This document shows, piece after piece, positions 30,446 to 39,559 of a stretch of DNA of 64,000 nucleotides. How positions within the stretch are numbered: position 1 is the first letter of the stretch; each line of letters starts with the position of its first letter. The DNA is from Xanthomonas arboricola. Lineage in GTDB: Bacteria; Pseudomonadota; Gammaproteobacteria; Xanthomonadales; Xanthomonadaceae. The DNA is taken from positions 372,001-436,000 of the forward strand of contig NZ_MIGY01000003.1 in assembly GCF_002940665.1 (NCBI RefSeq). Direction: 5' to 3'. The notes under the pieces are model-generated. The model saw only the letters and a list, made by a program, of their open reading frames with translations, did no database searches and was not told the DNA's origin. Position numbers and translations under genes: made by a program.

Positions 30446-30760
30446 TGCGTTGTGCTTGCTGTCGGTTCCAAAGGGCTGCGGGCCGCTGCCGTGATCGCCA
30501 CTGTATCGGCGCGTCGCAACGGGCTGCGTTGAGCGGGAAATATCTGGGCAAGCCCGCTGTAACTCAAGCGTCGCTGCCGTCTAAGTACAGCCTACCTTCC
30601 ACACTCTGGCTGACTCATACAGACTGACCCGCACAGCGTGCGTCGGGTCATCGGCCTGGCGGCTTCACGCTCCTGCGGCAGTTGCTATTTGCCTGGCGAC
30701 AGCGCGCCTCACACCTGCCAGTGCTAGTGTTCGCAGCTTCTGCACCACGGCCCGTCTGCG
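30446..30760. other. Intergenic region between hslR and the MATE gene
   Basis: 315 nt with no supportable gene. A hairpin lies at 30625-30650: TGACCCG pairs with CGGGTCA, and CAC with GTG inside it. It would fall in the leader of the MATE transcript if that starts upstream; its role is unknown. No clear ribosome site precedes the MATE ATG. Confidence 0.35.
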
Positions 30761-32236
30761 ATGCCCAAATCCGCTGTCCTGACCGAAGGCCCGATCGGCA
30801 GGAATCTGCTGCTGTTCGCGATGCCGATCCTTGCGGGGAACATCGCGCAATCGCTCAATGGCTCGATCAATGCGATCTGGGTGGGCCGCTACCTCGGCGA
30901 GGCGGCACTGACTGCGGCGGCCAATGCCAACAGCATCATGTTCTTCCTGATCGGCTCGGTGTTCGGCATCGGCATGGCCTCGACCATCCTGATCGGCCAG
31001 GCGATGGGCGCGCGCGACATCGCACAGGCGCGCAGGGTGATGGGCACCAGCGCCAGTTTCTTCGGCGGGCTGTCGGCGCTGATCGCGGTGCTCGGCTGGT
31101 TTCTGGCGCCGCATCTGTTGACCGCCATGGGCACGCCACCGGCATCGCAGACGCTGGCCGAGGAGTACCTGCGGGTGATCTTCCTGGCGATGCCGCTGAT
31201 CTATGTGTTTGCGTTCCTGTCGGCGGCACTGCGCGGTACCGGCGATGCCCGCACGCCGTTCCGCTTCTTGCTGGTGTCGGTGGTGCTAGACATTGTGTTC
31301 AACCCGCTGCTGATCTTCGGTCTGGGTCCGTTCCCGGCGCTGGGCATCGCCGGTGCGGCCTGGGCCACGTTGCTGGCACAGGCGGTGGCACTGGGCGGTT
31401 TGCTGCTGTATCTGCGCAGCAAACGCCATGTGCTGTGGCTGGGGCGCGCCGATCTGCACCTATTCCGCATCGCGCCGGCGATCCTGCGCGCGCTCATCGT
31501 CAAAGGCGTGCCGATGGGCCTGCAAATGGTGCTGATTTCGCTGGCCATGATCGCGATGATGACGCTGGTCAACGGCTTCGGTACCGACACCGCAGCCGCC
31601 TACGGCGCGGCGCTGCAGCTGTGGACGTATGTGCAGATGCCGGCGATGGCGCTGGGCGCGGCGTGTTCGACGATGGCCGCGCAGAACGTGGGCGCCGGCT
31701 TGTGGACGCGCGTGGATGCAACCGCACGCACCGGCATCGTGGCCAACTTCCTGATGACCGGCGTGCTGATCGGGCTGCTGATCGTGTTCGATCGCTGGAC
31801 GCTGGCGCTGTTCCTGCCCAGCGACAGCCCGACGCTGGAGGTGGCGCGGCATCTCAATCACATCGGTATCTGGTCGTTCCTGCTGTTCGGCGTGAGCTTT
31901 GTGGTTTCCGGCGTGGTGCGGGCCACCGGTGCGGTGATCCCGCCGCTGCTTATCCTGGCGTTCGGTCTGTGGGGCGTGCGCGTGCCGCTGGCAAACGCCT
32001 TGATTCCGCATCTGGGAGCCGACGGCATCTGGTGGAGCCTTCCGATCAGCTCGCTGTGTTCGATGCTGCTGTCGCTGGCGTATTACCGCTGGGGCGGCTG
32101 GCGCAAGGCACGCATGCTGACCACGCCGGCAGATCCTGCGGAACTGGCCGCCGCCGCCGAAGTGCAGGCGCATCCGGCCTCGCCGGTTGCCGACACCGCG
32201 CCCATCGCAGGCGCGCCGCAGCCCCGGCGGCACTGA
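30761..32236 (+). CDS. MATE-family multidrug efflux protein
   Basis: A 491-residue inner-membrane exporter with 12 predicted helices in two homologous halves. The opening LLLFAMPILAGNIAQSLNGSINAIWVGRYLG and the repeat RALIVKGVPMGLQMVLISLAMIAMM mark the two MATE halves. AALRGTGDARTPF and VVRATGAVIPP are the matching loop motifs. Exports cationic compounds using a sodium or proton gradient. The Ala/Pro-rich tail after about residue 455 is cytosolic and not conserved. ATG 30761 is chosen because the conserved region begins within 12 residues of it. Confidence 0.9.
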   Translation: MPKSAVLTEGPIGRNLLLFAMPILAGNIAQSLNGSINAIWVGRYLGEAALTAAANANSIMFFLIGSVFGIGMASTILIGQAMGARDIAQARRVMGTSASFFGGLSALIAVLGWFLAPHLLTAMGTPPASQTLAEEYLRVIFLAMPLIYVFAFLSAALRGTGDARTPFRFLLVSVVLDIVFNPLLIFGLGPFPALGIAGAAWATLLAQAVALGGLLLYLRSKRHVLWLGRADLHLFRIAPAILRALIVKGVPMGLQMVLISLAMIAMMTLVNGFGTDTAAAYGAALQLWTYVQMPAMALGAACSTMAAQNVGAGLWTRVDATARTGIVANFLMTGVLIGLLIVFDRWTLALFLPSDSPTLEVARHLNHIGIWSFLLFGVSFVVSGVVRATGAVIPPLLILAFGLWGVRVPLANALIPHLGADGIWWSLPISSLCSMLLSLAYYRWGGWRKARMLTTPADPAELAAAAEVQAHPASPVADTAPIAGAPQPRRH

Positions 32237-32570
32237 CGTCCGCTGGCCCAGCCGGGTAGCGCGCTGTCACACCGGCCGACATCACGCGCGAAAGCAGGAG
32301 CCGGACGCCGTGTCGAGATGATCGATGCAGCGCGGACGCTCGTGCGTAATCGGCCGGGCCCCACTGGCGCAACCGCTTACCGGCGCGCTACAGGGAGGTC
32401 CCGCCCACTGCGCAGCAACCGCGCGCTCACGTGCAAACCCATGAGCATCGCGTACGCACAACTGGCGAATCGCTAATCTCGATTCCCGATTCCCCAATCC
32501 CGATTCCCACAACGCAAACGGCCGCCCGAAGGCGGCCGTCTGGCAACAGCAGGACAAGCCTGCCAGTGAC
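32237..32570. other. Intergenic region between MATE and rplS, with GATTCCC repeats
   Basis: 334 nt between convergent genes. It holds a run of GATTCCC/GATTCCCC/AATCCC units at 32481-32508 and the rplS terminator at 32518-32539. The 17-nt segment 32489-32505 recurs in inverted form at 33900-33916. Nothing else is supportable here. Confidence 0.5.
32518..32539 (-). terminator. Hairpin terminator of the rpsP-rplS operon
   Basis: On the minus strand a 9-bp GC-rich stem, ACGGCCGCC/GGCGGCCGT, closes on a TTCG tetraloop and is followed by TTGCGTTG. It lies 32 nt after the rplS stop. The T-run is short, but the tetraloop and position make it a good terminator. Confidence 0.65.
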
Positions 32571-32978
32571 TTACTCAGCCTTGGCAGCAGCCTGGCGAGC
32601 AGCCTTGGCCTGTGCAGCGGCGGCCAGATCTTCCTTGATGCGGGCAGCCTTGCCTTCCAGACCACGCAGGTAGTACAGCTTGCCGGCGCGCACCTTACCG
32701 CGACGCTTCACTTCGACCGAGTCGATGATGGCGCTGTGGGTCTGGAACACGCGCTCGACGCCGAAGCCGTGCGAGATCTTGCGCACGGTGAAAGCGGAGT
32801 TCAGGCCGGCGTTCTTGGTACCGATCACGACGCCCTCATAGGCCTGCACGCGCTCGCGGTTGCCTTCCTTCACCTTGACGTTCACCACGACGGTGTCGCC
32901 CTGGTTGAACTCGGGAAGCTTGCGCTGAATCTGGGCGGCTTCGAAGTCAGCCAGGATGGTCTTGTTGAGTTTGCTCAT
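32571..32978 (-). CDS. rplS: Ribosomal protein L19 (bL19)
   Basis: Large-subunit protein at the 30S-50S interface, 135 residues. The L19 core [20 protein letters not shown] (split here to 20 residues) and [28 protein letters not shown] are unmistakable. The C-terminus carries an Ala/Lys-rich extension (about 25 residues) beyond the E. coli protein. ATG 32978 (MSKLNKTI) is chosen over an in-frame extension to 33074. Last gene of the rpsP-rimM-trmD-rplS operon, 144 nt after trmD. Confidence 0.96.
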
Positions 32979-33122
32979 AATGGGCACCGCGTGTCTGGTG
33001 ATATTGGACCGGCAGTCGCCGCACGGCGATTGCTCGAGGTTCGTAGGAGGACCAGACGCAAGGCTGGCCAGCAAGCCGCATATTGTACCCCAATCGATAG
33101 TGCAAGAGCTAGGGGTGAGCCC

Positions 33123-33881
33123 TTATTTCTCGTCGCCCGGGGCGAGTTCGCGGCGAAACTCGTCCAGCAGACGGCGATCGTTCTTGTCCAACCCGGCCTC
33201 ATCGAGCAGGTCCGGGCGACGCAACCAGGTCCGGCCCAGCGACTGCTGCCGACGCCAGCGCGCAATTGCAGCGTGATTGCCCGAGCGCAATACCTCCGGC
33301 ACATCGCCCCAGTCATGGGTCGATGGATGGCTGTAGTGCGGGCAGTCGAGCAGGCCTTGCGGGCCTTCGAAACTGTCCTGGGCTGCGGATTCGGCGTCGT
33401 TCAACACACCCTCCTGCAACCGCGTCACCACATCCACCAGCACCGCCGCGCCAAGCTCGCCACCGGACAACACGTAGTCGCCGATGGAGATTTCCATATC
33501 CACCGCCTGCGCCAGAAAGCGCTCGTCCACGCCTTCGTAGCGCCCGCACAGCAACACCATGCGTGGCAACTGCGCCAGCTCGCGAGCGAGCGGCTGGGTG
33601 AGCGGCCGCCCCTGCGGGCTGAGATAGATCACCGGCGCCGGACGCGCGTCTGCCGCTTGCACCGCGTCCAGGCAGGCCCGCAACGGCTCGATCAACATCA
33701 CCATGCCGGGCCCGCCACCGAACGGACGATCGTCCACCCGGCGGTAATTGCCCTGCGCATGCTCGCGTGGATTCCAGCCCTGCAATTCCAGCAAGCCACG
33801 CTCCTGCGCCCGCCCGACCACGCCGAACGCCGCGCATTGCGCGATGAACTCGGGGAACAGGCTGATGACGTCGATGCGCAC
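33123..33881 (-). CDS. trmD: tRNA (guanine-37-N1)-methyltransferase TrmD
   Basis: Methylates G37 next to the anticodon of tRNAs reading CUN, CCN and CGG, preventing +1 frameshifting. 252 residues. The trefoil-knot S-adenosylmethionine site is seen in [23 protein letters not shown] and [14 protein letters not shown]. The start is GTG 33881 ([12 protein letters not shown]), the conserved N-terminus. Unusually, the bases before it are three GATTTCC repeats (reverse of 33883-33903) with no Shine-Dalgarno sequence, so initiation may be weak or coupled to rimM, which ends 70 nt upstream. Confidence 0.96.
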   Translation of the reverse strand: MRIDVISLFPEFIAQCAAFGVVGRAQERGLLELQGWNPREHAQGNYRRVDDRPFGGGPGMVMLIEPLRACLDAVQAADARPAPVIYLSPQGRPLTQPLARELAQLPRMVLLCGRYEGVDERFLAQAVDMEISIGDYVLSGGELGAAVLVDVVTRLQEGVLNDAESAAQDSFEGPQGLLDCPHYSHPSTHDWGDVPEVLRSGNHAAIARWRRQQSLGRTWLRRPDLLDEAGLDKNDRRLLDEFRRELAPGDEK

Positions 33882-33882
33882 T

Positions 33883-33916
33883 GGAAATCGGAAATCGGAA
33901 ATCGGGATTGGGGAAT
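33883..33916. repeat. GGAAATC tandem repeat abutting the trmD start
   Basis: GGAAATC occurs three times in tandem (33883-33903) and continues into GGGATTGGGGAAT. The segment 33900-33916 is an exact inverted copy of 32489-32505, on the other side of rplS-trmD. The first unit begins one base from the trmD GTG codon. Confidence 0.8.
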
Positions 33917-33951
33917 GGGTAAGGCAAGAGCGGAGCGACGCGCCGTTCCGG

Positions 33952-34464
33952 TCAGAAATCCGGATCCCAGTCCACCACGATCAGGTTGGCTTCGAAGTCG
34001 ACCGACTTGACGAAATCCGGCAGCACGAACGGCACCAGCCGCTCGCGATCGCCGCGCACCACCATCACGTCGTTGGAGCCGGTGGAGAACAGGTGCGACA
34101 CCGTGCCGAGCTTGACGCCTTCGACGGTTTCCACCTGCAGCTCTTCAAGATCCACCCAGTAATATTCATCGGGCTTGGGTGGCGGTAGCACGCTACGCGC
34201 GACGTAAATCTCGGTTCCGTGCATGGCTTCGACGGTGTCGCGGTCACTGACGTCGGGGAACACCGCAATCAGATTCTTGCCCTGATCGCGTCCACGTACG
34301 CCGCTCACGACCGATTCCTGCCCCGAGGGCGTCCGTACGATCCACGGCTGGTACCGGAAGATCGCACTGCGCGGCTCGGTCCAGGATTCGAGCTTGAGCT
34401 CGCCCTTGACACCAAAAGCGCCGACAATCCTGCCTAACAGGATGCGGCGCTCGGTCGGCTTCAT
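33952..34464 (-). CDS. rimM: 16S rRNA processing protein RimM
   Basis: Assembly factor that binds ribosomal protein S19 and helps mature the 30S head. 170 residues in two beta-barrel domains: an N-terminal RimM domain ([20 protein letters not shown]) and a PRC barrel ([20 protein letters not shown], then [18 protein letters not shown]). ATG 34464 (MKPTERRI) is chosen over an in-frame extension to 34506. It follows rpsP by 44 nt and precedes trmD by 70 nt. Confidence 0.95.
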   Translation of the reverse strand: MKPTERRILLGRIVGAFGVKGELKLESWTEPRSAIFRYQPWIVRTPSGQESVVSGVRGRDQGKNLIAVFPDVSDRDTVEAMHGTEIYVARSVLPPPKPDEYYWVDLEELQVETVEGVKLGTVSHLFSTGSNDVMVVRGDRERLVPFVLPDFVKSVDFEANLIVVDWDPDF

Positions 34465-34508
34465 CTGCGTCGACTCTGGACCAGGCGATGCCGCCCGGCC
34501 CTCCAAAA

Positions 34509-34769
34509 TCAGGCCGCAGCGGCCTGGGACTTGGATGCTTCGCGATACAGGTTACGCACCTTGTCGGTCAGCTGTGCGCCCTGGCCGACCCAATGGTCGA
34601 CGCGTGCAACGTCCAGCACGACGCGCGGTTCTGCGCCCTGCGCAACCGGGTTGTAGTAACCCAGACGCTCGATGTTGCGGCCGTCGCGCGCGCTGCGCAC
34701 GTCGGTCACGATGATGTGGTAGAACGGACGCTTCTTGGCGCCGCCGCGGGTCAGTCGAATCTTGACCAT
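34509..34769 (-). CDS. rpsP: Ribosomal protein S16 (bS16)
   Basis: Small-subunit assembly protein of 86 residues. [20 protein letters not shown] and [21 protein letters not shown] are the family signature. First gene of the operon, with a good promoter (TTGGCT-17 bp-TATAAT at 34822-34850) and a leader of about 45 nt. ATG 34769. Confidence 0.97.
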   Translation of the reverse strand: MVKIRLTRGGAKKRPFYHIIVTDVRSARDGRNIERLGYYNPVAQGAEPRVVLDVARVDHWVGQGAQLTDKVRNLYREASKSQAAAA

Positions 34770-34821
34770 GGTGTCGTTTTCCTGAGTTGCCCAGTCGCCA
34801 GAGTGGCGCGGTAAGCCGGCG

Positions 34822-34850
34822 ATTATAGCGGGCTCCGGCGGCGAAGCCAA
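34822..34850 (-). promoter_or_regulatory. Sigma-70 promoter of the rpsP-rimM-trmD-rplS operon
   Basis: Read on the minus strand: TTGGCT (34850-34845), 17 bp, then a perfect TATAAT (34827-34822). Transcription should begin near 34815, about 45 nt before the rpsP ATG. Confidence 0.75.
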
Positions 34851-34866
34851 GTCACCCCGGAATCGC

Positions 34867-35664
34867 TCAGATCACTTGCCGGGCCTGGGTCTGCAGGGCC
34901 TGCTCCAGCAATGGCAGCTGCGCGGCCCGCGCCGGCCATGACGCCGATCCGGCTTGCACGATCGCCTGCTGACCGCGCGCGTTGCAGCTGAACGCGCCAT
35001 CGAAGCTGCCCAGTTCGCTCAGCATGACCGGGCGAAACTCCTGCTGGATACCGAGCGCTTGCAGGCCTGCCTGCAGCAGACGCTGCTGGGTGCCGGGCAG
35101 CGCCGGCCCTTGCGGCCACACCACCCTGCCCTGCTGCCACACGCCCAGATTCCAGAAAGCGCCTTCCAGCAGATGCTCGTGCGCGTCGATCAGCAATGCA
35201 TCGTCGTAGCCGGCCGCCATGGCCTGGCGACGCAGATGCAGCAGCGCGAAGGTGCCGACATGCTTGTGGCGGGGTTGCTCGCGCACATGATGGACCGGCT
35301 GCACGCGCAGCGCAGTGGCCGGCGCTCGGGCTGCAGGCGCGATGGAGATCAGCACATCGAGTGCAAGCTGGCGCGACGGATCGCGCAGGTCGAAATCCTG
35401 CGCAAACACGGTGATGCGCACGCTGGCGTCTTCGCGGTTCGCGGCCGACAACGCAGCGCGCAACTGGGCGCGCAGGGATGCCTCATCGATCGATGCACCG
35501 AACAAGGCAGCGCCGTCGTGTTGCAGCCGCTGCAGATGCAGGTCCAGCCCGCGTACCGCACCGGCGCGCACCTGCAGCGTGGTGAAGTGGCCGTAATTGA
35601 CCAATGCGGCCGCGCCCAACTGCTGCGCTGTCGCCACTGCGCCGTTGCAGAAGATCAGCGGCAC
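34867..35664 (-). CDS. pabC: Class IV aminotransferase, probable 4-amino-4-deoxychorismate lyase
   Basis: PLP enzyme of 265 residues, fold type IV. In the PabC role it cleaves aminodeoxychorismate to 4-aminobenzoate and pyruvate for folate. The PLP lysine is in [11 protein letters not shown] (near residue 133), with the downstream [19 protein letters not shown] (Glu binding the PLP nitrogen). The start is GTG 35664; family N-terminus FCNGA follows. It overlaps the preceding nitronate monooxygenase gene by 10 nt on the same strand. A D-amino-acid or branched-chain aminotransferase role is possible, but the length and absence of their motifs favour PabC. Confidence 0.75.
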   Translation of the reverse strand: MPLIFCNGAVATAQQLGAAALVNYGHFTTLQVRAGAVRGLDLHLQRLQHDGAALFGASIDEASLRAQLRAALSAANREDASVRITVFAQDFDLRDPSRQLALDVLISIAPAARAPATALRVQPVHHVREQPRHKHVGTFALLHLRRQAMAAGYDDALLIDAHEHLLEGAFWNLGVWQQGRVVWPQGPALPGTQQRLLQAGLQALGIQQEFRPVMLSELGSFDGAFSCNARGQQAIVQAGSASWPARAAQLPLLEQALQTQARQVI

Positions 35665-36725
35665 AACAGCGCCTGCGCTTCAGCCCACCACCGGGTCACC
35701 AGGTGTGCGGCAGGCTGTGCCGGTGCCATCCAGGCCGATTGGCCGGCCCAGGCCTGCATGGCGTCCAGGCGGTTGTCGCGCGCGGCGGCCTGACGCATCG
35801 GTGCGGTCAGCGCGCGCTGTACCGGATACGGCGCCGGCACCGGCGCCTCCGCGGCGATGGCAGCACGCACATAGGGCGTCGCGAGTGCACGCCCCAGCCG
35901 ACCGGAAAATGCACGGGTCGGTTGGGTCTGTTCCGGCTCGGCCTTGGCCAGGGCGTCGGCCCAGGCACTGGGCAGCGCCGCCTCGGGCGTGCGCAGCAGG
36001 CCGGTACCGATCTGCACGGCGCTCGCGCCCAGCGTCAGCGCCGCGGCAATGCCGCGCGCATCGGCGATGCCGCCTGCGGCGATCACCGGAAGATCTAGGT
36101 GATCGACCAAACGCGGCAGCAAGGCGAACAACCCGGTCATCTGCCGCTCGGCCCGACCGGCATCGAATGCACCACGATGCCCACCGGCCTCGGCGCCCTG
36201 CGCAACCACCGCATCGGCACCGGCCGCCTGGGCCGCACGCGCTTCGTCCAGCGTGGTGGCGCAGGCGAACCAGGCAATGCCGGCGCTTTTCAGCCGCGCA
36301 ACCTGATCGGGCCGAAACACGCCCATGATCGATGAGGCGACGGCAGGCCGTGCGGCGAGCAAGGCATCGAACTGGGCATCGAAGTCGGCCGGCGTTGCAT
36401 CGCCCGCGTCCTCGGGAACCGGCGGCCCCCACTGCGACAGAAACGCGCGCATGCGCGCCTCCGCAGCGGCGTCGCGCACCGGTGCCGGATCGGGAATCCA
36501 CAGATTGACCTGGGCAGGCCCGGCACTCGCTTCACGAAACGCCGTCATCCACGCCACGATGTCCTGCGGCTGCGACAGCACGGCGCCCATCGCGCCCATG
36601 CCGCCGGCATCGGCAACGGCCGCCGACAGCGGCACCGGGCAGGCACCGGCCATGGGGCTGAGCAGGATCGGAAGGCCTAAACCAAAACGCCGCTGGAAGG
36701 CGTCGACCTGCGAAAACGAACCCAT
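35655..36725 (-). CDS. Nitronate monooxygenase family protein
   Basis: FMN-dependent TIM-barrel oxygenase of 356 residues that detoxifies propionate-3-nitronate and other alkyl nitronates. The N-terminal strand LPILLSPMAGACPVPLSAAVADAGG, the flavin-phosphate region VIAAGGIADARGIAAALTLGA and the AEAGGHRGAF motif with the conserved histidine are all visible. ATG 36725 is chosen; an in-frame start at 36773 adds no family sequence. It overlaps pabC by 10 nt. The pairing with pabC looks historical rather than functional. Confidence 0.88.
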   Translation of the reverse strand: MGSFSQVDAFQRRFGLGLPILLSPMAGACPVPLSAAVADAGGMGAMGAVLSQPQDIVAWMTAFREASAGPAQVNLWIPDPAPVRDAAAEARMRAFLSQWGPPVPEDAGDATPADFDAQFDALLAARPAVASSIMGVFRPDQVARLKSAGIAWFACATTLDEARAAQAAGADAVVAQGAEAGGHRGAFDAGRAERQMTGLFALLPRLVDHLDLPVIAAGGIADARGIAAALTLGASAVQIGTGLLRTPEAALPSAWADALAKAEPEQTQPTRAFSGRLGRALATPYVRAAIAAEAPVPAPYPVQRALTAPMRQAAARDNRLDAMQAWAGQSAWMAPAQPAAHLVTRWWAEAQALLCR

Positions 36726-36960
36726 CGTGCGCGCCCTGAAGTCATGATCAGGCCATGGTACCCGCGCGTGCATCCGACGTCCGCTCGGCGCATGCAGGCG
36801 GAATGCGCGATCAATCCAACGACCCTGCGATCACAGACCGCTGCGCCACGCTCGCACCGTCCAGCCAGCGCCCGACTGCAGCGCCGGCATGGCAGCCGGC
36901 GCGAGTTCAACGCCAGGCGCGCCTGTTGAGACACTCACCGCGCGCGTCGCCGCTCGAAAC

Positions 36961-38337
36961 TCAACGGAACGGCATGCCGCCGCGGCCGCCCATGGCGCCC
37001 ATCATGCCCTTCATGTTGCGCATCAGGCCCTTCATGCCGCCGCCGGCCAGCTTGCCCATCATCTTTTCCATCTGCTGATACTGCTTCATCAGCTTGTTGA
37101 CATCGGCCGGCTGCATGCCGGAGCCGCGGGCGATGCGGGCGCGGCGCGAGCCGTTGAGCAGGGCCGGGTTGCGGCGCTCCTTCTTGGTCATCGAATTGAT
37201 GATCGCGATCATGCGCGGCACTTCCTTGCCGGTGACCTGCTGCTTGACGTTGTCCGGGATCTGGCCCATGCCCGGCAGCTTGTCCATCAGCCCATGGATG
37301 CCGCCCATGTTCTGCATCTGCTCGAGCTGTTCCTTCATGTCGTTGAGGTCGAACTTCTTGCCTTTGGCGACCTTGGCGGCGAGCTTGGCGGCCTTTTCCT
37401 GGTCGACGCTGTGCTCGACCTGCTCCACCAGCGACAGCACGTCGCCCATGTCCAGGATGCGGCTGGCGACGCGGTCGGGATGGAACACGTCCAGGCCGTC
37501 GGTCTTTTCGCCGGTACCGACGAACTTGATCGGCTTGCCGGTGATGTAACGCACGCTCAGCGCGGCACCGCCACGGGCGTCGCCGTCGGTCTTGGTCAGC
37601 ACCACGCCGGTCAGCGGCAGCGCCTCGCCAAAGGCCTTGGCGGTGTTGGCCGCGTCCTGGCCGGTCATCGCATCGACCACGAACAGGGTTTCGGTCGGAT
37701 TGACCGCGGCATGCAGCGCCTTGATCTCGTCCATCATCGCCGCATCGATCGCCAGGCGGCCGGCGGTATCGACCAGCAGCACGTCGGCGAACGACTTGCG
37801 CGCATCGCTGATGGCGGCGCGCACGATGTCGACCGGCTTCTGCGAGGCGTCGGACGGGAAGAACAGCACGCCGACCTGCTCGGCCAGGGTCTTGAGCTGC
37901 TCGATGGCGGCCGGACGGTAGACGTCGGCCGAGACCACCATGACCTTCTTCTTGCGCTTTTCCTTCAGGTGCTTGGCGAGCTTGCCGACCGTGGTGGTCT
38001 TGCCCGCGCCCTGCAGGCCGGCCATCAGGATGATCGCCGGCGCCGGCACGTTGAGGTTGAGGTCGGTAGCGGCCGCGCCCATCAAGGCGGTCAGCTCGTC
38101 GCGGACGATCTTGATCAGCGCCTGGCCCGGGGTCAGCGACTTGAGCACTTCCTGACCGACCGCGCGTACCTTGATGCGCTCGATCAGCGCCTGCACCACC
38201 GGCAGCGCCACGTCGGCTTCGAGCAACGCGATGCGCACTTCACGGGTGGCTTCGCGGATGTTCTCCTCGGTCAGGCGGCCGCGGCCGCGCAGGCGCTCCA
38301 TGGTGCCGGAGAGACGTTGGGTAAGGGACTCGAACAT
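36961..38337 (-). CDS. ffh: Signal recognition particle protein Ffh (SRP54)
   Basis: GTPase that binds signal sequences of membrane proteins and, with 4.5S RNA and FtsY, delivers them to the Sec translocon. 458 residues: N domain (1-90), G domain with AGLQGAGKTTTVGKLA (P-loop), VDTAGRLA, TKTDGDARGG and GTGEKTDGLD, and the Met-rich M domain (from about 330; KLMKQYQQMEKMMGKLAGGGM). ATG 38337 (MFESLTQRLS) is the conserved start. A longer open frame continues upstream only because a 7-bp repeat happens to lack stops. A TATAAT lies 35-40 nt upstream on the minus strand. Confidence 0.97.
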   Translation of the reverse strand: MFESLTQRLSGTMERLRGRGRLTEENIREATREVRIALLEADVALPVVQALIERIKVRAVGQEVLKSLTPGQALIKIVRDELTALMGAAATDLNLNVPAPAIILMAGLQGAGKTTTVGKLAKHLKEKRKKKVMVVSADVYRPAAIEQLKTLAEQVGVLFFPSDASQKPVDIVRAAISDARKSFADVLLVDTAGRLAIDAAMMDEIKALHAAVNPTETLFVVDAMTGQDAANTAKAFGEALPLTGVVLTKTDGDARGGAALSVRYITGKPIKFVGTGEKTDGLDVFHPDRVASRILDMGDVLSLVEQVEHSVDQEKAAKLAAKVAKGKKFDLNDMKEQLEQMQNMGGIHGLMDKLPGMGQIPDNVKQQVTGKEVPRMIAIINSMTKKERRNPALLNGSRRARIARGSGMQPADVNKLMKQYQQMEKMMGKLAGGGMKGLMRNMKGMMGAMGGRGGMPFR

Positions 38338-38715
38338 GCGCAAGGGACCGCGTGAGGGGAAACGGGCGTCGATTATAGCGGCACCGGCCAGCCAGCCGCC
38401 CCAGCGGCCGCCCGCCGCCCGACCGGCGAAGCCAGAGCAGGAAAACAGCCTCACCGACGCGCGGCAATGTGCACATCCAACCGGCGCGACAGCGCAGCAG
38501 CGCCAGGACAGGCACGGCGACTGCAGTGCCAGCGGGTAGCCCTGCTGACTCGCGCGCCGCCCCCGCACGCCAGCCCTCCTCCAGCCCCGCAGCGCGCAAC
38601 CCTGCTTTCCTCGATCCTCGATCCTCGATCCTCGATCCTCGATCCTCGATCCTCGATCCTCGATCCTCGATCCCCGAATCCCGAATCCCGGCCCCCAATA
38701 TGCGAAACTTCCACG
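38338..38715. other. ffh/ypjD divergent intergenic region
   Basis: 378 nt between divergent genes. Near ffh, a perfect TATAAT on the minus strand (38377-38372) is a likely -10 box without a clear -35. Near the other gene lies a 63-bp tandem array of TCGATCC. Reading frames that cross the array are artefacts of its 7-bp period and are not genes. Confidence 0.6.
38611..38673. repeat. Tandem array of nine TCGATCC units
   Basis: Nine perfect 7-bp units, followed by degenerate CCGAATC/CCGAATC units to about 38690. It lies 43 bp upstream of the membrane-protein start at 38716, where it may sit in the leader or promoter. The unit is related to the GATTCCC repeats at 32481-32508 and 33883-33916. Arrays like this vary in copy number between strains and are used for typing. 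Confidence 0.9.
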
Positions 38716-39507
38716 ATGACAATCGTTCTCATCGCGTTCGCCTTGTATCTGCTGGCCACGGCGCTGCTGACCCGGTCGGTGCTGCGCGATGGCAACCAGG
38801 CGCCTGCGCGCTGGCTGATCCCGGCGCTGGCGGCCGTGGCGCTGCACGCCGGGTATCACGTGCTGGTGGCGCTACGCACCGCCGGCGGGCCGGACATGCA
38901 TTTCTTCGCGGCGCTATCGCTGTGCGGCCTGGGCATGGCCGCGCTGACGGCCGTGTTCGGCGCGCGCGGGCGCATGGCGGCGGTGGGCGTGGTGGTGTTC
39001 CCGCTGTCGGCGGTCTTGCTGGCCTGCTATCACGCTTATGGCCACGAACCGAGCTCGGACCTGGGCTGGCGGCTGGAACTGCACGCATGGATGGCGCTGC
39101 TGGCCTACGCCACGCTGGGCATCGCCGCGTTGCTGGCGATCATGCTGTGGCTGCAGGAGCGTGCCCTGCGCCGGCGCGACTTCCACACCTGGCTGCGCGC
39201 GCTGCCGCCGTTGACCGAGCTGGAGACGCTGCTGTTCCGCACGATCACGGTCGGCTTCGTGTTGCTGAGCCTGACCCTGCTGACCGGCCTGCTGTTCGTG
39301 CAGGACTTCCTGGCGCAGCGGTTGCTGCACAAGACCGTACTCAGCATCCTGTCGTGGATCGTGTTCGGTGCGCTGCTGATCGGCCGCTGGCGCAACGGCT
39401 GGCGCGGCACCAAGGCGGTGCACTGGACGCTGACCGCAATGGCGCTGCTGGTGTTGTCGTTCTTCGGCAGCAAGTTCGTGATCGAACTGGTGCTGGGGCC
39501 GCGCTGA
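38716..39507 (+). CDS. CcsA/YpjD-like cytochrome c assembly membrane protein
   Basis: Inner-membrane protein of 263 residues with about eight helices, related to the cytochrome c assembly (CcmC/CcsA/HemX) superfamily and to YpjD. Helical segments include LIAFALYLLATALLT, LHAWMALLAYATLGIAALLA and FVLLSLTLLTGLLFVQDFL, with histidines at helix ends (LHAGYH, LHKT, VHW) that could ligate haem. It occupies the usual place back-to-back with ffh. ATG 38716 is chosen because the sequence before it is the tandem repeat. Exact role unproven; these proteins are often annotated as haem-handling. Confidence 0.85.
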   Translation: MTIVLIAFALYLLATALLTRSVLRDGNQAPARWLIPALAAVALHAGYHVLVALRTAGGPDMHFFAALSLCGLGMAALTAVFGARGRMAAVGVVVFPLSAVLLACYHAYGHEPSSDLGWRLELHAWMALLAYATLGIAALLAIMLWLQERALRRRDFHTWLRALPPLTELETLLFRTITVGFVLLSLTLLTGLLFVQDFLAQRLLHKTVLSILSWIVFGALLIGRWRNGWRGTKAVHWTLTAMALLVLSFFGSKFVIELVLGPR

Positions 39508-39559
39508 CCGCATTGGCTTCAGGAACCTGCGGGCCTCACCGTCGTTGCGATACCCGCTC

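Noticed and set aside
38611..38690. CRISPR-like array
   Set aside because: Units are 7 bp and contiguous, with no spacers; it is a simple tandem repeat and no cas gene is near.
36961..38859. Ffh extended upstream by 174 codons
   Set aside because: The extra part translates the TCGATCC array and flanking non-coding DNA; the conserved start is MFESLTQRL at 38337.
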